DNA from: JABJJH01 sp047631095
GTDB taxonomy: Bacteria > Pseudomonadota > Alphaproteobacteria > UBA8366 > GCA-2717185
Assembly: GCA_047631095.1 (NCBI GenBank)
Contig: JBLHZD010000276.1
Span: forward strand, 1-5,520
Length of the DNA stretch: 5,520 bases
Direction: 5' to 3'
The translations under genes and the position numbers were made by a program. The notes beneath the pieces were generated by a model. The model saw only the letters and a list, made by a program, of their open reading frames with translations. It was not told where the DNA came from and ran no database searches. Positions 1-5,200 of this stretch are shown here, in pieces (within the stretch, counting starts at the first letter, position 1; each line of letters starts with the position of its first letter).

Positions 1-102
1 GATGATATCGTCGCAATCTGTTGTGAGGCCTGGAACAAGCTCATCGAACAGCCTTGGAAAATCATGTCCATCGGACGCAGAAAATGGGCCCATGGGTTCT
101 AA
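1..102 (+). CDS. IS630-family transposase, C-terminal end (partial)
   Basis: The frame is open from the left edge to a TAA at 100-102 and encodes 33 residues. The stretch CCEAWNKLIEQP followed by SIGRRKWAH is the typical tail of IS630/Tc1-mariner-type DDE transposases, which commonly end in an 'AWN.LI..P..I.SI..R.WAH' pattern. The catalytic DDE residues lie outside the window, so I cannot say whether the transposase is intact. It points toward fliL, which is on the opposite strand. In many alphaproteobacteria fliM lies directly after fliL, so this element occupies the place where fliM would be expected. I could not place the element's right terminal repeat or its TA target duplication with confidence. 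The family call is from motif memory only, and only the end is visible. Confidence 0.75.
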   Translation, partial: DDIVAICCEAWNKLIEQPWKIMSIGRRKWAHGF

Positions 103-264
103 TTAAGGCTCGTTGGTATAAGGTTCGATCGCAACACCAAATTCCCGCGCTCGAATCCTGAGAGTTTGCTACACCGAATACCAATAGCAATTATTGTACC
201 ACGCACCCTTGCTCGCCCAGGTGTTTATATGCTCACCCAAGTGTTTATTTGCTCCCCTAGGTGT
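103..264. other. Non-coding stretch between the IS630 end and fliL
   Basis: No convincing gene is present on either strand. The short open frames here do not resemble any protein and have no ribosome binding site. The stretch should contain the right end of the IS630 element and the original 3' flank of fliL, but the junction is not obvious. It includes an imperfect 14-bp inverted repeat (113-126 against 171-184) and most of a 20-bp tandem repeat array (211-270). Confidence 0.6.
113..184. repeat. Imperfect 14-bp inverted repeat, 72 bp across
   Basis: TTGGTATAAGGTTC at 113-126 matches the reverse complement of 171-184 (TTGGTATTCGGTGT) at 10 of 14 positions, with the first seven identical. It lies just beyond the transposase stop codon. 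It could be related to an IS terminus or to a small non-autonomous element, but arms this short can also arise by chance. Confidence 0.25.
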
Positions 265-270
265 TTATTG
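211..270. repeat. Three 20-bp tandem repeats overlapping the fliL stop codon
   Basis: Three head-to-tail copies with an exact 20-bp period: GCTCGCCCAGGTGTTTATAT (211-230), GCTCACCCAAGTGTTTATTT (231-250) and GCTCCCCTAGGTGTTTATTG (251-270). GTGTTTAT and the leading GCTC are invariant. The last copy includes the final Gln codon and TAA stop of fliL, read on the - strand. Since 20 is not a multiple of three, the copies cannot encode a peptide repeat. There are no spacers, so this is not a CRISPR array. The function is unknown; slippage expansion next to the gene end is the simplest explanation. Confidence 0.85.
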
Positions 271-801
271 CACCAGGATCTCACCGATCAACACGTCTTT
301 GACCTTAACCGGGCGCGCCGCAGCGTTAACGCGCGACAGCAATTCTTCCTTCACCCGGTACATGCCCTGTGACCCCTGAAGTTCCTCGACACGTAATTCC
401 CGCAGAAAAACCTGAAAATTATCGATGATCCGTGGCATGACCGCCGTTATACGCGCTTCAGCTTCCACATTTTCCAGTTCAAGGCTGATCCGCATTTTCA
501 AAAAGCTTTGCTTCCGGCCCTTACCGCTCAGGGTAACCAGGATTTCGTCCAGGTTCATATAGTGTCCAGGACCAGCTTCTTCCTCGGCCTTTTTCTCTTC
601 ATGCCCTTCTTCTTCAGCATGGATACCCAGCACCGAGTCGAGCATTCCACTGAAATACAGCCCGGCGCCAGCGCCGCCTAAAAGGACAATTGGCAGGACG
701 ACGAACAGGATAATCTTTTTTAAGCCGCCGCCCGACCCGCCACCGTCTCCAGACGCGTCATCTTCCGCGCCGTCTTCTTCATCATCAACTTCATCTGTCA
801 T
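265..801 (-). CDS. fliL: Flagellar basal body-associated protein FliL
   Basis: FliL is a single-pass inner membrane protein that sits around the stator and MS ring and supports torque generation. The 178-residue product has a very acidic, Gly-rich cytoplasmic start (residues 1-26), one transmembrane segment at about 29-51 (KKIILFVVLPIVLLGGAGAG), an acidic Glu-rich linker (about 62-76) and a periplasmic domain. The domain carries the family marks YMNLDEILVTL (81-91), DNFQVFLREL (127-136) and the terminal EILVQ. The length is normal and the stop falls at the usual family end. A weak AAGGG (813-817) precedes the ATG by 11 bases, and an AAGG is closer. It is divergent from flgF. In related genomes fliM normally follows, but here a tandem repeat and an IS630 end follow instead. 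Confidence 0.93.
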   Translation of the reverse strand: MTDEVDDEEDGAEDDASGDGGGSGGGLKKIILFVVLPIVLLGGAGAGLYFSGMLDSVLGIHAEEEGHEEKKAEEEAGPGHYMNLDEILVTLSGKGRKQSFLKMRISLELENVEAEARITAVMPRIIDNFQVFLRELRVEELQGSQGMYRVKEELLSRVNAAARPVKVKDVLIGEILVQ

Positions 802-837
802 GCCTTAAACTACCCTTAATTTGAAAAAATTAAAATA

Positions 838-866
838 ATTAAAGTCATCAATTTATATAGCCTCAA
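838..866 (-). promoter_or_regulatory. Possible sigma-70-type promoter of fliL
   Basis: Read on the - strand, TTGAGG (861-866) and TTTAAT (838-843) are separated by 17 bases, which would start transcription near 831, about 30 bases before the fliL ATG. The region around it (about 816-860) is strongly AT-rich compared with the genes. AT-rich DNA gives chance matches easily, so this is tentative. Confidence 0.3.
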
Positions 867-1033
867 TTTCATAAGTAATCAGACACGCGAAACCTTAAAT
901 TAACGTCAATATACGCAACTTCATCAGAACACAGGGCCACGGCAAGAACTACCCGGCAAAGCCTACATTTTCCCACAATTTGCGGCGCCAAACCCAAAAT
1001 CCTGTGGACCGCGATCCTATCGATATTGTTGAA

Positions 1034-1046
1034 AAACCGCCGGTTT
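1034..1046. promoter_or_regulatory. Perfect 6-bp palindrome upstream of the flgF promoter
   Basis: AAACCG (1034-1039), one central C, then CGGTTT (1041-1046). It is centred about 59 bases upstream of the predicted flgF transcription start. The symmetry would suit a dimeric regulator, but no known consensus is claimed. Confidence 0.25.
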
Positions 1047-1072
1047 CGTATTGAATTTCGTTGCCGAAATCG

Positions 1073-1088
1073 TGGCACGCGCCATGCA
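1073..1088 (+). promoter_or_regulatory. Sigma-54 (RpoN) promoter of the flgFGAH operon
   Basis: TGGCACG at 1073-1079 (the -24 element) and ATGCA at 1084-1088 (the -12 element) match the sigma-54 consensus TGGCACG-N4-TTGCW closely. Exactly 10 bases separate the invariant GG (1074-1075) and GC (1086-1087), the spacing RpoN requires. The predicted start is near 1099, leaving a 30-base leader that contains the flgF ribosome binding site. Rod and ring operons are RpoN-dependent in Caulobacter and relatives, so the assignment fits the context. Confidence 0.8.
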
Positions 1089-1113
1089 ACGTAACTACCC
1101 GAAATCGAAACTC

Positions 1114-1118
1114 AAGGA
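1114..1118 (+). promoter_or_regulatory. Ribosome binding site fixing the flgF start
   Basis: AAGGA lies 10 bases before the ATG at 1129. A longer reading from a TTG at 1051 is possible in the same frame, but that start lies upstream of the sigma-54 promoter and would not be on the transcript. The 1129 start also gives MENPGYIALSKQ, the usual family beginning. Confidence 0.65.
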
Positions 1119-1128
1119 TGCAGGCGCG

Positions 1129-1856
1129 ATGGAAAACCCCGGTTATATAGCGTTGTCAAAACAAACAGCGCTGCAAAGACAAATGTCAGTGATCGCCAGT
1201 AACCTCGCCAATATGAACACGTCGGGCTACAAGGCGGAACGGATGGTGTTTCGTGAATATATCTCCAAACCCAGCCAAACTGAATCCCTTTCCTTCGTAC
1301 AAGACTTTGGCCTGGCCCGGGACCTTAGCGAAGGAATGCCGACGATCACCAGCAACACGCTGGATCTGGCGATTGCAGGCCCCGGCTATTTCTCCGTCGA
1401 CACCGAAAACGGCGACCGTTATACGCGCCATGGTCGATTTGAGCTGGATCAAACCGGGCAACTGGTGACCGGACAAGGCGACCCCGTCCTGTCCAATAAC
1501 GGCGCCCCCATCATTTTCCGCCTGGATCCGGCGCGCTCACCATCGGCGCAGATGGTTCTATTGACGGGGTAAACGGTTTCATCGGTCGCATCGGGCTTGT
1601 CGAGTTCGAAAACGAACGCAATCTGAAACGCGCCGAGAACAACCTTTACGAAGCAAAAGATGAACGTCCCGGTCCAGCGGCGAAAAGCTCCATGGTTCAG
1701 GGCAGCCTCGAAAGTTCGAACGTCCAGCCAATCCTGGAAATGACCCGAATGATTGAAGTTCACCGGTCGTATCGATCGACCCAGAACTTCATCAAAACCG
1801 AACATGACAAAATTCTGCGCGCCATCAACACCATTGGCCGCTCGCAACAAGGTTAG
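1129..1856 (+). pseudogene. flgF: Flagellar proximal rod protein FlgF, frameshifted
   Basis: FlgF is one of the proximal rod proteins of the flagellar basal body. From ATG 1129 the frame encodes 130 good FlgF residues, including MENPGYIALSKQ, SNLANMNTSGYKAE (the N-terminal rod motif) and LDLAIAGPGYFSV, up to IIF at 1510-1518. It then runs off-frame to a TAA at 1570-1572. Family sequence resumes at 1518 in the -1 frame as PPGSGALTIGADGSIDG. It continues for 112 codons through RIGLVEFENERNLKR and the C-terminal EMTRMIEVHRSYRSTQ helix to TAG at 1854-1856. One missing base, probably a C in TTCC(C)GCC, explains everything; restored, the protein is 242 residues, normal for FlgF. No other damage is visible, so the event is recent or a sequence error. 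The stop overlaps the flgG ribosome binding site (AGGAA, 1855-1859). Confidence 0.88.
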
Positions 1857-1867
1857 GAATTCGTAGC

Positions 1868-2653
1868 ATGAGATCACTAGGCATCGGCGCAACGGGAATG
1901 CTCGCGCAGCAACTTAATGTTGAAGTTATTTCCCATAATATCGCCGATATGAACACCACGGCGTTCACCCGGCGACGGGCAGAATTTCAGGATCTGCTGT
2001 ATCAAAACCTGCGGCGGGTCGGGTCACAATCATCGGACGCCGGCACAATTGTTCCCGCAGGCGTTCAGGTCGGGCTCGGCGTTAAAACCGCCGCTGTCTA
2101 CATAATTACCGAGCAAGGTAATCTGACCTTGACGGAAAACCCCCTTGATGTCGCCATCAATGGCGATGGCTACTTTCAGATCACCCTGCCCACGGGCGAG
2201 ACCGCCTTTACACGGGCCGGGTCGTTTCAGTTAAGCGCAGACGGCGAACTGGTCACGACCGATGGCTTTGTCGTGCAGCCGGGCATCACTGTCCCCAATG
2301 ACGCCGTCGATGTGACCATCAACGCCAGTGGCGAGGTTTTGGTTAAACAGGACGGTCAGGTGACGGAAACCAATGTTGGCCAACTCAATCTCGCGATTTT
2401 CGCCAACGAAGGCGGGTTGCTCGCGGTCGGAGACAATTTGTTTCAAGAAACGCCCGCGTCCGGCACGCCCTCCACGGGGGCTCCCGGCGCGGCCGGGTTT
2501 GGCCGTATTCAACAAGGCTTCCTCGAGACATCGAATGTCAACGTGGTGGAGGAAATCACCAATTTGATCACCGCCCAACGCGCCTACGAAATGAATTCGA
2601 AGGTTATCGAAACCTCAGATCAGATGATGTCTACGCTCGCGAATGTCCGTTAA
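1868..2653 (+). CDS. flgG: Flagellar distal rod protein FlgG
   Basis: FlgG polymerises into the distal rod that passes through the P and L rings. The 261-residue product is full length. It starts MRSLGIGATGMLAQQLNVEV, has the QRAEF-like segment RRRAEFQDLLYQNLRRVG, the SSDAGTIVPAGVQVGLGV stretch, NPLDVAINGDGYFQ (about 91-104), TRAGSFQLSADGELVT and the C-terminal NLITAQRAYEMNSKVIETSD helix. The start is 11 bases after flgF, with AGGAA overlapping the flgF stop, and the stop TAA forms part of the flgA ribosome binding site, so translation is probably coupled. The N-terminal rod motif is unusual: SHNIADMNTTAFT where the family normally has an NNIAN..T.GFK pattern. Otherwise nothing suggests it is broken. 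Confidence 0.95.
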   Translation: MRSLGIGATGMLAQQLNVEVISHNIADMNTTAFTRRRAEFQDLLYQNLRRVGSQSSDAGTIVPAGVQVGLGVKTAAVYIITEQGNLTLTENPLDVAINGDGYFQITLPTGETAFTRAGSFQLSADGELVTTDGFVVQPGITVPNDAVDVTINASGEVLVKQDGQVTETNVGQLNLAIFANEGGLLAVGDNLFQETPASGTPSTGAPGAAGFGRIQQGFLETSNVNVVEEITNLITAQRAYEMNSKVIETSDQMMSTLANVR

Positions 2654-2665
2654 GGAGAATACCTT

Positions 2666-3712
2666 ATGCGTCATGTAACCGCTTTCGCCATCGGGCTTGG
2701 TTTGGCCGTCGCCACCGTCGCCGCCATCGCCATTGCGCTGCTTCTCGGCGCCAAGGACGCCAGCGCCGCGAATGGCGACTCCCTGGAATCCCAATTGCGC
2801 GCAGCGGTTATGGTTGATGGCCGCAACGTTCGTCTTGGCGATGTTTTCGATCAGGCTGGACGGCATGCGGACAAGGTCATCGCCTACGCGCCCGCGCCGG
2901 GACGGAAACTCACCCTGGAGGCCTCCTGGCTACACCGGGTCGCCCGCGCTTATGGCGTAAAATGGCGTCCTGCCAGCCGGTTGGATCAAACGGTCGTCGA
3001 ACGACGCAGCATTCTGCTTGATACGGTTCGTATTCAAGACGCAATTCGCGACGAAGCGCGTAAAAGAGCCGGGCTTTCTCGTGTGTCCTCCAATCGCGCA
3101 TCCTCCTATGACGCGCGTGACGAAGAATATGAAGTGATTCTCGACAACGGCATCCTGCAAATCCATTTGCCCGGCGACATGCCCGCAACACTGAAAATCC
3201 GCTCCCTGACCCAAGATGCGCGGACCGGTCGGTTTTCCGCGCTCATAATCGCCCCCGACCTGCGACCAGGCGCAGTGCGTAGAACCGTAACCGGCGCCAT
3301 TCACCGGCTGGTGCAAACGCCTGTCCTGACGCGCCGCATCTCGTCTGGCGACATTATCGGCAAACACGATATTCAATGGATCGCCCTTCGGAGCAACCGG
3401 ATTACATCGCAAATTATTCTCGATGAAAACAAACTCATCGGCATGAGCCCCAAACGCCCGGTCGCCCAAGGCCGCACCATCCGCGCCAGTGAAATTCGGC
3501 CTCCTGTTCTGGTAAAAAAAGGCAGCCGCGTGACGGTTATTTTCCGGACGCCAAACCTGAAACTAACGACTGTTGGCCGCGCCCTGCAGAACGGCGCCAA
3601 GGACGACATAATCCGCATCCGCAATTTGCGCAGCAAAACAACAATCGACGCCATGGTTGCATCCTCCGGCCTGGTCGTGGTGACAAGCGTCGGCCAAATC
3701 GCCTTGCGATAG
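2666..3712 (+). CDS. flgA: Flagellar P-ring assembly chaperone FlgA
   Basis: FlgA is a periplasmic chaperone that helps FlgI polymerise into the P ring around the rod. The 348-residue product begins with a signal peptide: a long hydrophobic run (about 5-28) and a likely ASA cleavage site at 32-34. A poorly conserved N-terminal region follows, then a SAF-type domain at about 217-277 (TPVLTRRISSGDII and GMSPKRPVAQGRTIRASEI). The C-terminal chaperone domain has VLVKKGSRVTVIF, GRALQNGAKDDIIRIRNLRS and a VVASSG-like end. The length is typical of the longer alphaproteobacterial form. TAAGGAG (2651-2657) lies 8 bases before the ATG, overlapping the flgG stop. The gene ends in TAG, a natural terminus. 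Confidence 0.9.
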   Translation: MRHVTAFAIGLGLAVATVAAIAIALLLGAKDASAANGDSLESQLRAAVMVDGRNVRLGDVFDQAGRHADKVIAYAPAPGRKLTLEASWLHRVARAYGVKWRPASRLDQTVVERRSILLDTVRIQDAIRDEARKRAGLSRVSSNRASSYDARDEEYEVILDNGILQIHLPGDMPATLKIRSLTQDARTGRFSALIIAPDLRPGAVRRTVTGAIHRLVQTPVLTRRISSGDIIGKHDIQWIALRSNRITSQIILDENKLIGMSPKRPVAQGRTIRASEIRPPVLVKKGSRVTVIFRTPNLKLTTVGRALQNGAKDDIIRIRNLRSKTTIDAMVASSGLVVVTSVGQIALR

Positions 3713-3738
3713 ATAAAGTGCGAAAGAAAAGGTAAATC

Positions 3739-4500
3739 ATGAAGCCCAGAACAAAAACAAACGGCCTTCTCATCAAAAGCATAATCGCGTCCGCCTTCCT
3801 TTTATCAGGATGCAACGGCCTGTCTCGCTTGTCCGACGTCGGCAAGGCGCCGGCCCTGGCGACGATTGAGAACCCCGTGACCCGCCCGAGTTATCAACCG
3901 GTCAGCATGCCCATGCCTGCGCCTGTCAAACCGCACAAGGGTCCGAACACGCTTTGGCGCACCGGATCGAGGGTCTTCTTCAAAGATCTTCGCGCCAACC
4001 AGGTCGGCGACATCGTGACCGTCAACATCAATGTCGATGATAATGCAGCAATCGAAAATGAATCGACACGCTCGCGCACGACCAGCGAAGACGCCTCCGT
4101 GCCGGCCTTGCTCGGTTATCAGGCCGCGTTGAACGCCGTGCTGCCGCAAGCTGTGGCCGCCGCGTCTCTGTTGGATATTGACAGCGCGACCACCAATACC
4201 GGCACTGGATCAATTGAACGCGATGAAGCGATTGAGTTACAGGTCGCGGCCATTGTGACTCAAGTCCTGCCCAACGGGAACCTGGTGCTGCACGGTCGAC
4301 AGGAAATCCGGGTAAATTTCGAAGTGCGCGAAATACAGATTGTCGGCGTCATCCGATCGGAAGACATCACCAATCAGAACAATATTCCCCACGAAAAAAC
4401 CGCCGAACTTCGCGTCTCATATGGCGGACGTGGCCATATTTCTGACTTCCAGCAGCCACGTTATGGCACCCAGCTCATCGATATCGTCTTCCCGTTCTAA
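3739..4500 (+). CDS. flgH: Flagellar L-ring lipoprotein FlgH
   Basis: FlgH forms the outer-membrane L ring, the bushing for the distal rod. The 253-residue product has a lipoprotein signal peptide with lipobox LSGC (22-25, Cys25 lipidated). The family body follows: LWRTGSRVFFKDLRANQVGDIVTV (about 72-95), GTGSIERDEAIELQVAAIVTQVLPNGNLVLHGRQEI in the middle, and the very conserved end IRSEDITNQNNIPHEKTAE / SYGGRGHISDFQQPRYG / FPF. The ribosome binding site AAAAGG (3727-3732) is 6 bases before the ATG. It is the last gene of the operon, and a hairpin terminator follows 22 bases after its stop. flgI, its usual partner, is not in the window. It looks fully intact. Confidence 0.96.
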   Translation: MKPRTKTNGLLIKSIIASAFLLSGCNGLSRLSDVGKAPALATIENPVTRPSYQPVSMPMPAPVKPHKGPNTLWRTGSRVFFKDLRANQVGDIVTVNINVDDNAAIENESTRSRTTSEDASVPALLGYQAALNAVLPQAVAAASLLDIDSATTNTGTGSIERDEAIELQVAAIVTQVLPNGNLVLHGRQEIRVNFEVREIQIVGVIRSEDITNQNNIPHEKTAELRVSYGGRGHISDFQQPRYGTQLIDIVFPF

Positions 4501-4522
4501 CCGAGCCGCTATACTTCAAGAC

Positions 4523-4561
4523 AAAAAATGCCGACGCCCCAATCCGGACGCCGGCATTTTT
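4523..4561. terminator. Bidirectional rho-independent terminator between flgH and dksA
   Basis: The left arm AATGCCGACG (4527-4536) pairs with the right arm CGCCGGCATT (4549-4558) with one mismatch. The hairpin is flanked by six A on the left (4523-4528) and a T run on the right (4557-4561). Either strand therefore reads GC-rich stem plus U-tract, which suits the convergent flgH and dksA transcripts. Confidence 0.85.
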
Positions 4562-4602
4562 ATTGTGTCGCGCCTTTTGATGTCTAGTGCCGTTCTCTTT
4601 TG

Positions 4603-4631
4603 ACGCTCAGTCGTCTTAACGCTCAATCGTC
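4603..4631. repeat. Two 13-bp direct repeats with 16-bp period at the dksA stop
   Basis: ACGCTCAGTCGTC (4603-4615) and ACGCTCAATCGTC (4619-4631) differ at one base. The second copy contains the last Asp-Asp codons and TGA of dksA on the - strand. The first copy repeats that end, including a second TGA, just past the gene. It looks like a small tandem duplication of the 3' end. Confidence 0.6.
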
Positions 4632-5039
4632 GCGATGAGTGCGCTCCATCCGCTCGTGCTGTTCTTGCGCTTCGATAGACAATGTCGCGATGGGCCTGGC
4701 TTCAAGACGACGCAAGGCAATCGGCTCTTCGGTCTCTTCACAGTAGCCATAAGTACCATGTGCTATACGCTGTAGGGCAGAATCGATCTTTGCGATCAAT
4801 TTCCGTTGCCTGTCCCGGGTTCGCAACTCCAGCGTCCGGTCCGTTTCAAGCGATGCGCGATCCGCCATATCAGGTTCAGACAGGCTTTCTTCTTGCAGAC
4901 TATCCAGTGTTCCCTGGGTTTCGCGCTGCAATTCATCTTTCCAGTTTTGTAGCCGTTGTTTGAAATATTCCCGTTGCATCGGGTTCATAAATTCTTCGGC
5001 TTCCGAAGGCCGATAATCTGGCAGAAGCGTATTCGACAT
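4623..5039 (-). CDS. dksA: DksA/TraR-family RNA polymerase-binding regulator, single-cysteine type
   Basis: DksA enters the RNA polymerase secondary channel and, with ppGpp, resets transcription in the stringent response. The 138-residue product (151 in E. coli) has a coiled coil with the acidic tip P-D57-M-A-D60-R-A62-S, matching the functional DxxDxA of E. coli (D71, D74, A76), then LELRTRDRQRKLIAKI. The C-terminal fold keeps GYC and PIALRRLEARPIATL, but only Cys100 of the four zinc-finger cysteines is present; T103, S121 and A124 occupy the other three. This is common for alphaproteobacterial DksA, as far as I recall, so it is not damage. The ATG has an unusual binding site, AAGGGGGGG (5043-5051), with a run of seven C on the + strand. 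It sits between flagellar genes but is probably transcribed from its own promoter. Confidence 0.93.
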   Translation of the reverse strand: MSNTLLPDYRPSEAEEFMNPMQREYFKQRLQNWKDELQRETQGTLDSLQEESLSEPDMADRASLETDRTLELRTRDRQRKLIAKIDSALQRIAHGTYGYCEETEEPIALRRLEARPIATLSIEAQEQHERMERTHRDD

Positions 5040-5076
5040 TCACCCCCCCTTAGATCGTGATTGAAAAATTCGCCGC

Positions 5077-5105
5077 AATATATCCGCACACCCATGGTGG
5101 AACAA
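5077..5105 (-). promoter_or_regulatory. Probable sigma-70-type promoter of dksA
   Basis: Read on the - strand, CTTGTTC (TTGTTC at 5100-5105) and TATATT (5077-5082) are 17 bases apart. The expected start near 5070 leaves a leader of about 30 bases before the dksA ATG. CTTG -35 elements are frequent in alphaproteobacteria. The match is fair, not perfect. Confidence 0.45.
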
Positions 5106-5176
5106 GTCCACGTCATCAGCCGATAAACTATCAACCCATAAACGATCCGTGAACGCTCTATATTTGGGAGAAATTT

Positions 5177-5197
5177 AAGGACGGGTATAAGGACGGG
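5177..5197. repeat. Short tandem repeat just past the fliX stop
   Basis: AAGGACGGG occurs at 5177-5185 and 5189-5197, separated by TAT, giving a 12-bp period. It lies 3 bases beyond the fliX TGA in the fliX-dksA gap. No terminator-like hairpin was seen in this gap. Confidence 0.5.
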
Positions 5198-5200
5198 AAA

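Larger units (their letters stand above)
802..1128. promoter_or_regulatory. Divergent control region between fliL and flgF
   Basis: This 327-bp region holds no supportable gene. It contains an AT-rich fliL-proximal part with a possible sigma-70-type promoter, two direct CGGCAA motifs (940-945 and 954-959) with an inverse TTGCCG at 1061-1066, a short palindrome (1034-1046), and a sigma-54 promoter followed by a ribosome binding site for flgF. The arrangement is what is expected of a flagellar promoter activated from upstream sites by an NtrC-type activator such as FlbD. The activator sites themselves are inference. Confidence 0.55.

Noticed and set aside
1..102. Minus-strand open frame across the left edge starting near 94
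   Set aside because: It resembles no protein and is antisense to a recognisable transposase tail.
211..270. CRISPR array
   Set aside because: The 20-bp units are directly adjacent with no spacers, and only three copies exist.
981..996. Second sigma-54 promoter facing fliL
   Set aside because: GG and GC are correctly spaced on the - strand, but the surrounding bases match the consensus poorly and it is about 170 bases from the fliL start.
1051..1128. N-terminal extension of FlgF from a TTG at 1051
   Set aside because: It lies upstream of the sigma-54 promoter, has no family similarity, and ATG 1129 has a ribosome binding site and the usual MEN start.
1505..1525. Programmed -1 frameshift in flgF instead of a mutation
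   Set aside because: The junction ATT TTC CGC is not a canonical X XXY YYZ slippery heptamer, the T run is only four long, and FlgF is not known to need frameshifting. A lost C is simpler.
1449..1892. 147-codon minus-strand open frame spanning the flgF frameshift
   Set aside because: The + strand is coding in two frames across this stretch with strong FlgF similarity; the antisense frame has no recognisable motif.
2930..3469. 179-codon minus-strand open frame inside flgA
   Set aside because: It is antisense to a clearly recognised gene and has no family features.
4623..5039. Loss of zinc-finger cysteines as a sign of dksA decay
   Set aside because: The rest of the protein is highly conserved, and this replacement pattern is common in alphaproteobacterial DksA.
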